The position numbers and the translations under genes are program-made. A DNA stretch of 44,948 bases, taken from Paenibacillus sp. (lineage in GTDB: Bacteria; Bacillota; Bacilli; Paenibacillales; NBRC-103111). Location of the stretch: positions 1 through 44,948 of the forward strand of contig JAPSLM010000021.1 of NCBI GenBank assembly GCA_031180825.1, in the 5' to 3' direction. Under the pieces are notes generated by a model. The model was given only the letters and a program-made list of their open reading frames with translations, did no database searches and had not been told where the DNA came from. Shown piece by piece: positions 25,495 to 33,276 of the stretch (position 1 is its first letter; every line of letters starts with the position of its first letter).

Positions 25495-27195
25495 TTATTT
25501 GTTGGATTGGAACAACCGCAGCAGCTTGGCGGCGGGACCGGGACGATTCCGCTCCCGCTGCGCGGGACACACTTCGTCCGGCAGCCACCGTCTGAGCCAC
25601 GGCAGCATCGCCTCGCGAAGCTCGTCCCGAACCGCCGGCGTGTCGTGCGGCAGCCGGCCTTGCCAGCCGGCCTCGGCGAGCGCGGCCAAATCCACCGCAG
25701 GCAGCAGGCAGGCGGGGCGCTGCGGAAGCAAGCGCAGCCACGCTTCCGTCTGCGGCGTCTTCAGCGCCTTGACCGCGAAGCAGTGCAGCCGCCGGCCCGG
25801 CGCGAGCCAAGCTTCAAGCTGCCATAAGCGGCGGCGCGTCGCGGAAAGCTCCAGCTTATGCGCGAAAGGGTCGACGGCGTAGACGACGTCCGTCGCGGTT
25901 TCGAGCAGCTCCCGCACCGCGGGATGCTCCCACTGCGCGCCGACGTCGACGATGCACACCGGACGCCGGACGGCGTGAAACAGCTTCAGCCAGCCTCCGG
26001 CGTCAAGCTGCGCTTCCTCCGCGCCGGGGGCGGGCTCCTCGGCGGGCAGCCACAGCGTGTGGCCGTCCGCCCAAGGCCGCTCGTCCGGGCGGCCGCCCTG
26101 CCCCGCCGCGTTGTAGCAGCGGTACGCCGGCGGCGCGTTCTTGTCCGCGAACAGCAGCGCGGACAGCTCCGCCTGCGGAGCAGGCGGCTCGATCACGGCG
26201 TGCGGAACGCCGAGATCGTGAAGCTGCCGCGCGAGCGCGAGCGCGGCAAAGGTGGCCCCGGCGCCCGGGTACAGGGCGCCGACCGCGACCACGAGCGGCG
26301 GCGTCCACGCCGCTCCCGGCTGCGGCGGCGCGCCTGCCTGCGCCGCCGGACGCGGCTGCTGCGCGGCCAGCCACCCCGCCAGCGCGGCGCCGGCTTCGCG
26401 CGCGTCCGCGAACCGGCCGTCCGGGCTTGCGCGCAGCAGCCGCAGCACGATCGGCGCGAGTCCGGGCGGGATCGCCGCTTCCGCTTCCCGGTAAGGACCT
26501 TGCGGATTATAGTACGCGCCCCCGCTCAACAAAAAATAAAGCAGCGCGCCAAGACCGTACAGATCGGTATGCGGATCGCTCTGCCGGCCGTCGAGCTGCT
26601 CCGGCGCGGCAAAGCCTACCGTACCGAGCAGCACCGTGTCGGCGGCTTGCTCCGCTTTAAAGCTGCGGGCCGTCCCGAAATCGATCAAGCGCACCCGTCC
26701 GTCCGCATCCAGCATCAGGTTGGACGGCTTCAAATCGCGGTGAATGATCGGCTCCGGGCGGAGCGAATGCAAATAATCAAGCAGCCCGCACAGCTGCAGC
26801 GCAATTTCCGCCGCCCGTTCCTCCGTCATGCGGCGGCCCAGCCGCTCGAAACGCTGCAGCAGCGTCTCCCCTTCGATATAATCCATAACCAGATACAAAA
26901 AACCGTGAGCGTTAGCGGGAACGTAATCCACGATATCCGGCAGATTCGGATGGCTCAAACGGCTCATCGTTTCCGCTTCCTTGAGCAGCACGTGCCGCCG
27001 CAGCGCCGCCTTCTGGCCGCTTTCCCCCGCGGACGGGTCGTCCCCGATATACGTCTCCTTCACGGCCCACCGCTTCCCCTTCAGCTTCAAGTCTTCCGCC
27101 AGAAACACCCGGCTCATCCCGCCGCTCCCCAGAGGAGCCATAATCCGGTAGCGCCCCGTCAGCGTCTGGCCCGGCTGTAAGCCGTAATGCAGCAT
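25495..27195 (-). CDS. Ser/Thr protein kinase fused to a MinD/CpaE-like domain
   Basis: A 566-aa protein and first gene of the Tad-like operon. Residues 10-280 are a Hanks-type kinase: Gly-loop LGSGGMSRVF (22-31), Lys46 in RWAVKE, HRDLKPSN (152-159), DFG (172-174) and APEQL (198-202). No PASTA domains and no membrane helix follow. After a Pro/Ala-rich linker, residues 300-540 resemble a MinD/CpaE-type fold with a degenerate P-loop GALYPGAGAT (306-315) that lacks the usual Lys. The start at 27195 has GGCGGGGA upstream. It may phosphorylate machinery of the downstream secretion system; this is inference. Very GC-rich relative to neighbours in its C-terminal half. Confidence 0.88.
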   Translation of the reverse strand: MLHYGLQPGQTLTGRYRIMAPLGSGGMSRVFLAEDLKLKGKRWAVKETYIGDDPSAGESGQKAALRRHVLLKEAETMSRLSHPNLPDIVDYVPANAHGFLYLVMDYIEGETLLQRFERLGRRMTEERAAEIALQLCGLLDYLHSLRPEPIIHRDLKPSNLMLDADGRVRLIDFGTARSFKAEQAADTVLLGTVGFAAPEQLDGRQSDPHTDLYGLGALLYFLLSGGAYYNPQGPYREAEAAIPPGLAPIVLRLLRASPDGRFADAREAGAALAGWLAAQQPRPAAQAGAPPQPGAAWTPPLVVAVGALYPGAGATFAALALARQLHDLGVPHAVIEPPAPQAELSALLFADKNAPPAYRCYNAAGQGGRPDERPWADGHTLWLPAEEPAPGAEEAQLDAGGWLKLFHAVRRPVCIVDVGAQWEHPAVRELLETATDVVYAVDPFAHKLELSATRRRLWQLEAWLAPGRRLHCFAVKALKTPQTEAWLRLLPQRPACLLPAVDLAALAEAGWQGRLPHDTPAVRDELREAMLPWLRRWLPDEVCPAQRERNRPGPAAKLLRLFQSNK

Positions 27196-27225
27196 CGCTT
27201 CCCCGCCTTTCGATTGCAGACAACG

Positions 27226-27273
27226 ACAAAAAACCGCCTTACGCATGCAAACAATGCATGACATAAGGCGGTT
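27226..27273 (-). terminator. terminator-like hairpin in the leader of the kinase/Tad operon
   Basis: Minus strand: outer stem AACCGCCTTA/TAAGGCGGTT (27273-27264 with 27241-27232), inner stem CATGCA/TGCATG, then TTTTTTG. It lies between the likely promoter (27304-27332) and the kinase start (27195), so transcripts must read through it. This could be an attenuator. Confidence 0.75.
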
Positions 27274-27303
27274 CTTCCGCACAATTTAAATGAGACTGCT
27301 TAT

Positions 27304-27332
27304 AAATTATCATAGTTTTACCCAAATTTCAA
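27304..27332 (-). promoter_or_regulatory. candidate promoter of the kinase/Tad operon
   Basis: Minus strand: TTGAAA (27332-27327), 17-nt spacer, TAATTT (27309-27304). It is the best sigma-A-like match between the divergent ugp and Tad operons on this strand. Confidence 0.45.
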
Positions 27333-27381
27333 CAACCGATTTGCCGCCGTTTTTTTAGAAAATGTAAATTTCGTACGGATC

Positions 27382-27435
27382 TCTACAATATCTTAACATC
27401 CAATTAACCTTTGGATAACACCACCGATTTATAAT
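27382..27435 (+). promoter_or_regulatory. ugpA: PhoP-box array and -10 of the ugp operon
   Basis: Four hexamers spaced exactly 5 bp apart: TCTACA (27382), TTAACA (27393), TTAACC (27404), ATAACA (27415), an 11-bp periodic direct repeat matching the Bacillus PhoP box TT(A/T/C)ACA-N5. TATAAT follows at 27430-27435, with no -35 match, as expected of a PhoP-activated promoter. The gene start is 37 nt downstream. Confidence 0.85.
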
Positions 27436-27472
27436 TAGCTCGTTCAGACCAGTCCCTGAAAGGAGCGTCCGC

Positions 27473-28438
27473 ATGACCTTGCTCGATCGCAACGCAGCGG
27501 TTCGTCCGGCCCCCGAAATAGCTAAACGGCAAGCTGCGGCAGCCGGCCGGCGAAGCCTGCGCATGATCCGGTGGAAGGAAGCGTCGCTGGCTTATGCTTT
27601 CCTGCTGCCTTCCCTGCTGCTGTTCGGCATTTTTCTGTTCTATCCTCTTTTAAAGTCGGTTTACCTCAGCGTTCATTTGACCGACCCCCGGGGGCGCATC
27701 GCCGCTTTTGCCGGCCTCGACAACTTCACCGAGCTGCTGGCCTCGGATAAATTTTACGAAAGCTTGAAAGTCACCCTGTCCTTCACGGTTCTCACCGTCC
27801 CCGCCGGCATCGCCCTCGCGCTGCTGCTCGCTGCGCTGTCGCAAGGCAAGCTTCGCGGGATGAAGGGCTTCCAATTTATTTTCTCGCTGCCTGTGGCCAT
27901 CTCCGTCGGTACCGGCTCGGTTATTTGGATGATGCTGTATCACCCGACGCTGGGCACCCTCAACTATTTCTTGTCGCTGCTCGGCTTGGAGCCGGTCCGC
28001 TGGCTGACCGATCCGGCCTGGGCGCTCGTTTCGGTCTCCATCATGACCGTATGGATGAATCTCGGCTTCAATTATATCGTCCTGCTCAGCGGCTTGCAGA
28101 GCGTTCCCGAGGAAATCTACGACAGCGCCAAAATCGACGGCGCCGGCCCGCTGCGCACCTTTTTCCAGTTGACGGTGCCGCTCGTCTCGCCCACGCTCTT
28201 TTTCGTCGGGATCGTCTCGGTCATTCAAGCTTTCCAGTCGTTCGGACAAATTCACATTCTCACCAAGGGCGGCCCGATGAACAGTACCGACGTTATCGTG
28301 TTCAATATTTATCAGGATGCATTCGTGAACTTCCGGTTCGGCATCGGCAGCGCGCAGGCGCTGATCCTGTTCGCCATCGTGCTGATTCTGACCGTCCTCC
28401 AGTACCGGTTTCTGGAAAGGAAGGTGCATTACCAATGA
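27473..28438 (+). CDS. ugpA: ABC transporter permease, UgpA-like (sn-glycerol-3-phosphate)
   Basis: A 321-aa MalF/UgpA-family permease with six predicted membrane helices and the EAA loop IYDSAKIDGAGPLRTFFQLT that contacts the ATPase. AAAGGAG precedes the ATG. Its stop overlaps the start of the next permease (ATGA). The assignment to glycerol-3-phosphate comes mainly from the UgpB-like binding protein downstream and the Pho box upstream. No ATPase gene is present, so a shared one such as an MsmX/UgpC homologue is expected elsewhere. Confidence 0.85.
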   Translation: MTLLDRNAAVRPAPEIAKRQAAAAGRRSLRMIRWKEASLAYAFLLPSLLLFGIFLFYPLLKSVYLSVHLTDPRGRIAAFAGLDNFTELLASDKFYESLKVTLSFTVLTVPAGIALALLLAALSQGKLRGMKGFQFIFSLPVAISVGTGSVIWMMLYHPTLGTLNYFLSLLGLEPVRWLTDPAWALVSVSIMTVWMNLGFNYIVLLSGLQSVPEEIYDSAKIDGAGPLRTFFQLTVPLVSPTLFFVGIVSVIQAFQSFGQIHILTKGGPMNSTDVIVFNIYQDAFVNFRFGIGSAQALILFAIVLILTVLQYRFLERKVHYQ

Positions 28439-29256
28439 GTTCCCGCCTGCAAAACGTCTTCGTCTACGCGGTCCTCATCGTCGCCGCGGCCCTGACGCTG
28501 TATCCGGTTCTGTATACCGTATCGGCCTCGTTCATGACCAACGCGGAGTCGGCTTCGTATCCGCCGAAGCTGCTGCCGGGAAGTCTGCACTGGGAGAACT
28601 ATGTTCAGGTGCTCCAGCAAATTCCGGTCGGCCAGTTTCTCGCCAACAGCTTCCTCGTCTCCGGCACGATCATGCTGGGGCAGCTCGTTACGGCGAGCCT
28701 GGCGGCCTATGCGTTCGCATATATGAGATTTCCGGGCAAAAACTTCCTGTTCGCGCTGTTTCTGTCCACCATGATGATTCCGTGGGAAGTGACGATCATC
28801 CCCAATTATTTGACCGTCAAAAGCTGGGGCTGGCTGGACAGCTATCAGGGACTGATCGTGCCTTTTCTGGCCACCGCCTTCGGCACGTTCCTGCTGCGCC
28901 AATTTTTCCTGCAGCTTCCCCGCGAATTGTTCGAAGCCGCCAAAATCGACGGCTGCGGCCACCTGCGCAGCTTTGCCCGGCTCGTGCTGCCGCTGGCCAA
29001 GCCCGCGCTCGCCACGCTCGGCGTCTATTCGTTCCTGAACCACTGGAACATGTACTTGTGGCCGCTGCTCGTCACGAACGGGCAGTCGATGCGCACGGTC
29101 CAGATCGGCATCAGCATGCTGCAATTCGAAGAGCTGACCTACTGGAACGTCGTGCTGGCGGGCGTCGTGACGGTGCTGCTGCCGTCGCTCGTCTTGCTGC
29201 TGCTCGGCCTGAAGCAGCTCGTCCGCGGGATGACCGCCGGGGCGATCAAGGGGTAA
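28435..29256 (+). CDS. ugpE: ABC transporter permease, UgpE-like (sn-glycerol-3-phosphate)
   Basis: A 273-aa MalG/UgpE-family permease starting MSSRLQNVFVYAVLIVAAAL. Six membrane helices and the EAA motif ELFEAAKIDGCGHLRSFARL are visible, plus FLLRQFFLQLP typical of the family. Coupled to ugpA by a 4-bp overlap. A longer frame beginning in ugpA is not used. With UgpA it forms the membrane channel of the transporter. Confidence 0.87.
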   Translation: MSSRLQNVFVYAVLIVAAALTLYPVLYTVSASFMTNAESASYPPKLLPGSLHWENYVQVLQQIPVGQFLANSFLVSGTIMLGQLVTASLAAYAFAYMRFPGKNFLFALFLSTMMIPWEVTIIPNYLTVKSWGWLDSYQGLIVPFLATAFGTFLLRQFFLQLPRELFEAAKIDGCGHLRSFARLVLPLAKPALATLGVYSFLNHWNMYLWPLLVTNGQSMRTVQIGISMLQFEELTYWNVVLAGVVTVLLPSLVLLLLGLKQLVRGMTAGAIKG

Positions 29257-29369
29257 GACATAGCGCGGGGACCGTCTCTTGGCTCGCTCCGCAGAACGGA
29301 GTCAGCGGGTTTCCAAACGCCTCCTCGCTCTATATATAAATAACCAATTAAAGGGAGAGATCAACCGAA

Positions 29370-30761
29370 ATGAAGCACCGAAACAAAAAAAGCATGCTGC
29401 TTCTCCTGCTTGCCTTCGCCATGATGTTTATGGCGGCATGCGGAAACGGCAGCGGTACGGCGGGCGGCGCCGGCGACAAGCCTGCAGCCGGCGGCGCCGA
29501 GAATAAGGAAGCGCCGAAAGCCGGGGAGCCGGTCAAGGTCGTCTGGTGGCACTCGATGAGCGGCGAGCTGGGCAAAGCGGTGGACAAGCTGATCTCCGAT
29601 TTCAACGCTTCCCAGAAAAATGTCGTCGTCGAAGCCGTATTTCAAGGCACTTACGACGAAAGCTTGAACAAAATGAAAGCGTCGATGGATTCCAAAAGCG
29701 GTCCGGCGCTCATTCAAGTGTACGAAATCGGCAGCCGCTTCATGATCGATTCCAAAGCCATTATGCCAATCCAAACATTTATCGACGCCGACAAATACGA
29801 TGTCTCCCAACTTGAAGAAAACATTTTGAACTACTATACGCTGGACGGCAAGCTGAATTCGATGCCGTTCAACACATCCAATCCGATTCTGTATTACAAC
29901 AAAGATATGTTTAAAGCCGCCGGTCTCGATCCGGAAAAGCCGCCCGTCACCTATGAGGAAGTCGCCGAAGCAGCCAAAAAGCTGACCAAGGACGGCAAAG
30001 CCGGCGCTTCCTTCGCCATTTACGGCTGGTTCATGGAGCAGTTCTTCGCGAACCAAGGCGCCGAGCTGCTGAACAACGGCAACGGCCGCACCAGCCCGGC
30101 GACCGAATCGCTGCTCGGCAGCGATGCCGGCGTCAACACGCTGACTTGGTGGAAGCAAATGATCGACGACAAAACGATGCTGAACCTCGGCCGGAAAACC
30201 GACGATACGAAAAAAGCGTTCGCCGCCGGCCAAATCGCGATGACGCTCGATTCGACCGCTTCCCTGCGCGGCATCGTCAGCGCGGCGGAAGGCAAATTCC
30301 AAGTCGGCACGGCCTTCCTGCCGAAGCCGAAGGATGCGAAGGAAGGCGGCGTCATCGTCGGCGGCGCGAGCTTGTATATCCTGAACAACCGTTCCGAAGC
30401 GGAGCAGAAGGGCGCATGGGAGTTCATCAAATTCCTTGCCGATCCGAAGCAGCAAGCCTACTGGCACGTCAATACGGGATATTTCCCGATCACGAAAAAA
30501 GCGTATGACGAGCAGATCGTCAAGGATAACCTCGCCAAGTATCCGCAGTTTAAAACAGCCGTCGACCAGCTGCACCAAACGAAAGCGAACAAAGCGACGC
30601 AGGGCGCGGTTATGGGCGTGTTCCCGGAAGCCCGCCAGCTGACCGAAGGCGCGATCGAAGAAGTGCTGAACGGCAAAAAGACGCCGAAAGAAGCGCTGGA
30701 CGGCGCCGCGAAAGAAATATCGTCGAAGCTTGCGCAGTATAACAAAACGGTAGCGAAATAA
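29370..30761 (+). CDS. ugpB: extracellular solute-binding lipoprotein, UgpB-like
   Basis: A 463-aa lipoprotein: signal MKHRNKKSMLLLLLAFAMMF with lipobox MAAC (Cys24), a Gly/Ala linker, then a family-1 binding protein. It matches E. coli UgpB patterns closely: VWWHSMSGELGKAVD, LIQVYEIGSRFMIDSKAI, PFNTSNPILYYNKDMFKAAG, GGASLYILNN and YWHVNTGYFPITKKAYD. It captures glycerol-3-phosphate or glycerophosphodiesters outside the membrane. It lies 113 nt after ugpE and is followed by a strong terminator. Confidence 0.9.
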   Translation: MKHRNKKSMLLLLLAFAMMFMAACGNGSGTAGGAGDKPAAGGAENKEAPKAGEPVKVVWWHSMSGELGKAVDKLISDFNASQKNVVVEAVFQGTYDESLNKMKASMDSKSGPALIQVYEIGSRFMIDSKAIMPIQTFIDADKYDVSQLEENILNYYTLDGKLNSMPFNTSNPILYYNKDMFKAAGLDPEKPPVTYEEVAEAAKKLTKDGKAGASFAIYGWFMEQFFANQGAELLNNGNGRTSPATESLLGSDAGVNTLTWWKQMIDDKTMLNLGRKTDDTKKAFAAGQIAMTLDSTASLRGIVSAAEGKFQVGTAFLPKPKDAKEGGVIVGGASLYILNNRSEAEQKGAWEFIKFLADPKQQAYWHVNTGYFPITKKAYDEQIVKDNLAKYPQFKTAVDQLHQTKANKATQGAVMGVFPEARQLTEGAIEEVLNGKKTPKEALDGAAKEISSKLAQYNKTVAK

Positions 30762-30772
30762 CGTTTCCCGGC

Positions 30773-30809
30773 CGACGGTCTGCCTAAGGGCAGAGCGTCG
30801 GTTTTTTTC
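30773..30809 (+). terminator. intrinsic terminator after ugpB
   Basis: Stem CCGACG(G)TCTGCC/GGCAGA(G)CGTCGG with loop TAAG, followed by TTTTTTT, 12 nt after the ugpB stop. Confidence 0.9.
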
Positions 30810-30859
30810 GAATTTCGAATTCCAAAAATATTGAATTTTAAATTCGAATAATATAGAAT
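30808..30859 (+). promoter_or_regulatory. promoter and palindromic operator of the ArsR-type regulator gene
   Basis: Promoter TTGAAT (30832-30837), 16-nt spacer, TAGAAT (30854-30859). The palindrome TTCGAA occurs at 30808, 30815 and 30843, and an imperfect 13-14 bp inverted repeat (30810-30823 and 30834-30846) encloses the -35. This layout suggests repression by the regulator encoded immediately downstream. Confidence 0.65.
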
Positions 30860-30894
30860 ATGTGAGAGTCATTAACTGCGAAGAGGTGATAGGG

Positions 30895-31944
30895 TTGGAC
30901 ATCATTCAAGCTACGGGACGGAAGCGGGAGACTTATCATGTGCAGCTCGAATACTCGCTGCTGTGGGAGTGCGCGATGGGCATTGCGGCTGTCACGAACA
31001 CGCCGCTTCTCCATACGCTGGAGAAGCCTGCGGAAGAATGGAAGCGGCTCAAGGCCTCGTTGTCCGAAGGCATGCCGGAACAACTGGCATTTGTGGAAAA
31101 GCACAATACTTGGAAGGCTTTGCTCCAGCTGCTTCACCAGGAAGCTTTTGCTTCCCTGCCCGCTTTTCTGGACTATATCGGGCGTCTGGCTCCGGAAGAG
31201 CTGAAAAGCATCTGTCTTCCCTATCTGGGAATAGAGCATCAGGACCCGCGCAAGCGGGCGGCTTCCGGCGACAGGAAGGCCATGCAAGAGCTGCAAAAAC
31301 TTGCAAGCGGAAACCCGTTTTTTCCTGCCTATATCGCTTTTATCTGCAAAACCGATCCCGCAGAGCTGAAGCGCCATCTCACGGAAGTCATGTCGGGCTG
31401 GTACGGGACGGTTATCGAACCGGAAGCGGAGCAGCTTCTTGCCGTCTTGATCAGAGATAGCGAAGCCAAACGAAGCATGCAGCAAAGGATGTCCCCGGAG
31501 GAGCTTGTCGAATGGGCCACGGGCGGCGTCGCGTATTCGCCCGAGCCGAGCGTTCGCCGGGTGCTGCTCATCCCGCAAATCGTTTACCGGCCTTGGACCG
31601 TCGAAGCGGATATCGAAGGAACGAAGGTGTTCCATTATCCTGTAGCGAGCGATAGCATCCACCCTGCCGACAAGTACCTGCCCGACGCCTCGCTGGTTCT
31701 TAAGCATAAGGCGCTCGGTGACGAAATCCGGCTCCGCATCGTCAAGCTGCTGTCCGAAGAGGACCGCAGTCTGCAAGACTTGACGGACCGGCTGAATATC
31801 GGAAAATCGACGATCCATCATCATTTGAAGCTGCTCCGTGCCGCAAGGCTGGTCGACATCCGCGATGCCAAATACCGTCTCAGAACGAAAGCTATCGATT
31901 CGCTGGGCCAAGAGCTGGCCGATTTTTTGCAACACGACAAGTAA
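30895..31944 (+). CDS. ArsR-family transcriptional regulator with large N-terminal domain
   Basis: A 349-aa protein. The C-terminal 90 residues are an ArsR-type winged helix (LKHKALGDEIRLRIVKLLSE ... LNIGKSTIHHHLKLLRAARL). The N-terminal 250 residues are helical and unassigned, probably a sensor. The start is taken as TTG at 30895, 6 nt after GAGGTGA; a GTG at 30862 would lie within a few bases of the transcription start and is unlikely. It overlaps nothing and is followed 13 nt later by the MFS transporter gene, whose expression it probably controls. Confidence 0.85.
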   Translation: MDIIQATGRKRETYHVQLEYSLLWECAMGIAAVTNTPLLHTLEKPAEEWKRLKASLSEGMPEQLAFVEKHNTWKALLQLLHQEAFASLPAFLDYIGRLAPEELKSICLPYLGIEHQDPRKRAASGDRKAMQELQKLASGNPFFPAYIAFICKTDPAELKRHLTEVMSGWYGTVIEPEAEQLLAVLIRDSEAKRSMQQRMSPEELVEWATGGVAYSPEPSVRRVLLIPQIVYRPWTVEADIEGTKVFHYPVASDSIHPADKYLPDASLVLKHKALGDEIRLRIVKLLSEEDRSLQDLTDRLNIGKSTIHHHLKLLRAARLVDIRDAKYRLRTKAIDSLGQELADFLQHDK

Positions 31945-31957
31945 AGGTGGACGGAAC

Positions 31958-33192
31958 ATGGACCTATCGGCGGCCGGACGAAGCCACGAGCCTTCGCGCC
32001 GGAATTCAAAAGAAACTACCCTGTCTTCCGCTTCGTAGGAAGCAGCTTTATCTCCTACTGTGGGGATCAAATTCAGCTTATCGCGATTCCTCTGCTCGTT
32101 CTGGCGATTACGGGCTCGCCGGTCAGCATGGGAATCGTTACGGCGCTTGAACGCCTGCCGGTGCTGCTGCAGCCCTTAACCGGCATCTGGTCCGACCGGT
32201 TAAACCGGAAAACGCTGCTGCTGCTCTGCGATCTGGGCAGAGGTGCCATTACGGGCCTGCTGGGCCTGCTGTTTCTCATGGATTCGCTGGACATGCGGCA
32301 CGTGTACCTAGGCGCTTTGGCCGCCGGCTTGCTCGGTCAGATCTATACGACGGCGCAAATCGCCTCCGTACCGAATCTCGTCCGAAAAAGCGACTTGCAG
32401 ACGGTGAATGCGGTCAATTCGGGGCTTGCGAACTTGGCCGTGCTCGCTGCGCCCGGTTTGGGAGGAATGGAGATCGGCTTATACAACCCCGGGTATGCGA
32501 TGCTCGTCAACAGCGCCACTTTTTTCATCTCGTTTTTGACGGTTCTCGTTCTCACTCTTCCCATCCGGCATACGGCCGGGGGTTCCCGGACGGCAAACGG
32601 CATATATGCGGATTTAAAAGAAGGATTTCGGTTTGTCTTGCGGACGAAACCGATTTTATTCACAAACTTGGCCATGCTCGTATCCGTCTTCGGAACGACT
32701 CTGTTTTTGACGATGATGGTATTTCATCTCAAAGAAACGCTTCACCTGCCTGTCGATCGCATCGGCTGGTTATTGTCCGCGGGAGGACTGGGGGCGGTCG
32801 GGGGAGCGTTAGTTACGGCCGTGCTTCGTAAACGGTTCTCTTACCGGACTCTTTTATTCGCCGCTTCCTGCCTGGGCGGGTTGTCCGTCGTCGTCTTCAG
32901 CCAGTCGCAGACTTACGCCGTGCTGCTGCTGTCGAATGCGGCCGGGACGATCGCCGCGTCCGCCATGAATCCGTGCATCGTGACGATCCGGCAAACGCTG
33001 ACCCCCGGCCGGCTGCTGGGACGCGTTCAGGCGACGAGCCGGTTTATGACGTGGGCGCTGATGCCGGCGGCCGCTTTTTTGGCCGGTTTCCTGGCCGAAC
33101 GGCTCGGGACGCACGGGACGATTTTGCTTGGCGGCTTGCTCTCAACGGCCGGTTCGCTGCTGTACCTGCACCCGTCGTTAAAAGATAAATAA
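31958..33192 (+). CDS. MFS transporter, reading frame broken near the 5' end
   Basis: An MFS-type permease of about 410 residues. AAAGGTGG and ATG at 31958 begin a frame (MDLSAAGRSHEPSRRNSK) that stops at 32036, while the transporter frame (RNYPVFRFVGSSFISYC ... GDQIQLIAIPLLVL) has no ATG, GTG or TTG before 32128. Both join if one A is added to the AAAA at 32008-32011, a -1 shift. Starting at the ATG at 32128 would delete most of the first membrane helix. About 11 further helices follow, with GIWSDRLNRK as the loop 2-3 motif. This is either a real frameshift (pseudogene), a sequencing error in the homopolymer, or slippage. Likely drug or metabolite efflux, cotranscribed with the ArsR regulator. 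Confidence 0.75.
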
Positions 33193-33219
33193 AAGACCTC
33201 CGCCCGATGAAGGCGAAGG
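33183..33219 (-). terminator. terminator after the chitinase gene
   Basis: Minus strand: stem CCTTCGCC/GGCGGAGG (33219-33212 with 33204-33197, one G-U pair), 7-nt loop, then TCTTTTATTTATC. The U-tract overlaps the end of the convergent MFS gene. Confidence 0.7.
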
Positions 33220-33276
33220 CCGGAAAGTCAATTAGTGCGGTATGAAGCGTTTTGCCGTTCTCTTGTTGTCGCTGTT

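Noticed and set aside
25858..27180. 440-codon plus-strand frame opposite the kinase gene
   Set aside because: Arg-rich shadow frame of a very GC-rich gene.
30862..30894. GTG at 30862 as start of the ArsR-type regulator
   Set aside because: It lies 2 nt after the -10 hexamer, upstream of the likely transcription start; the TTG at 30895 has a good ribosome binding site.
29361..30905. 514-codon minus-strand frame opposite ugpB
   Set aside because: Antisense to the UgpB-like lipoprotein; no start signal or family motifs.
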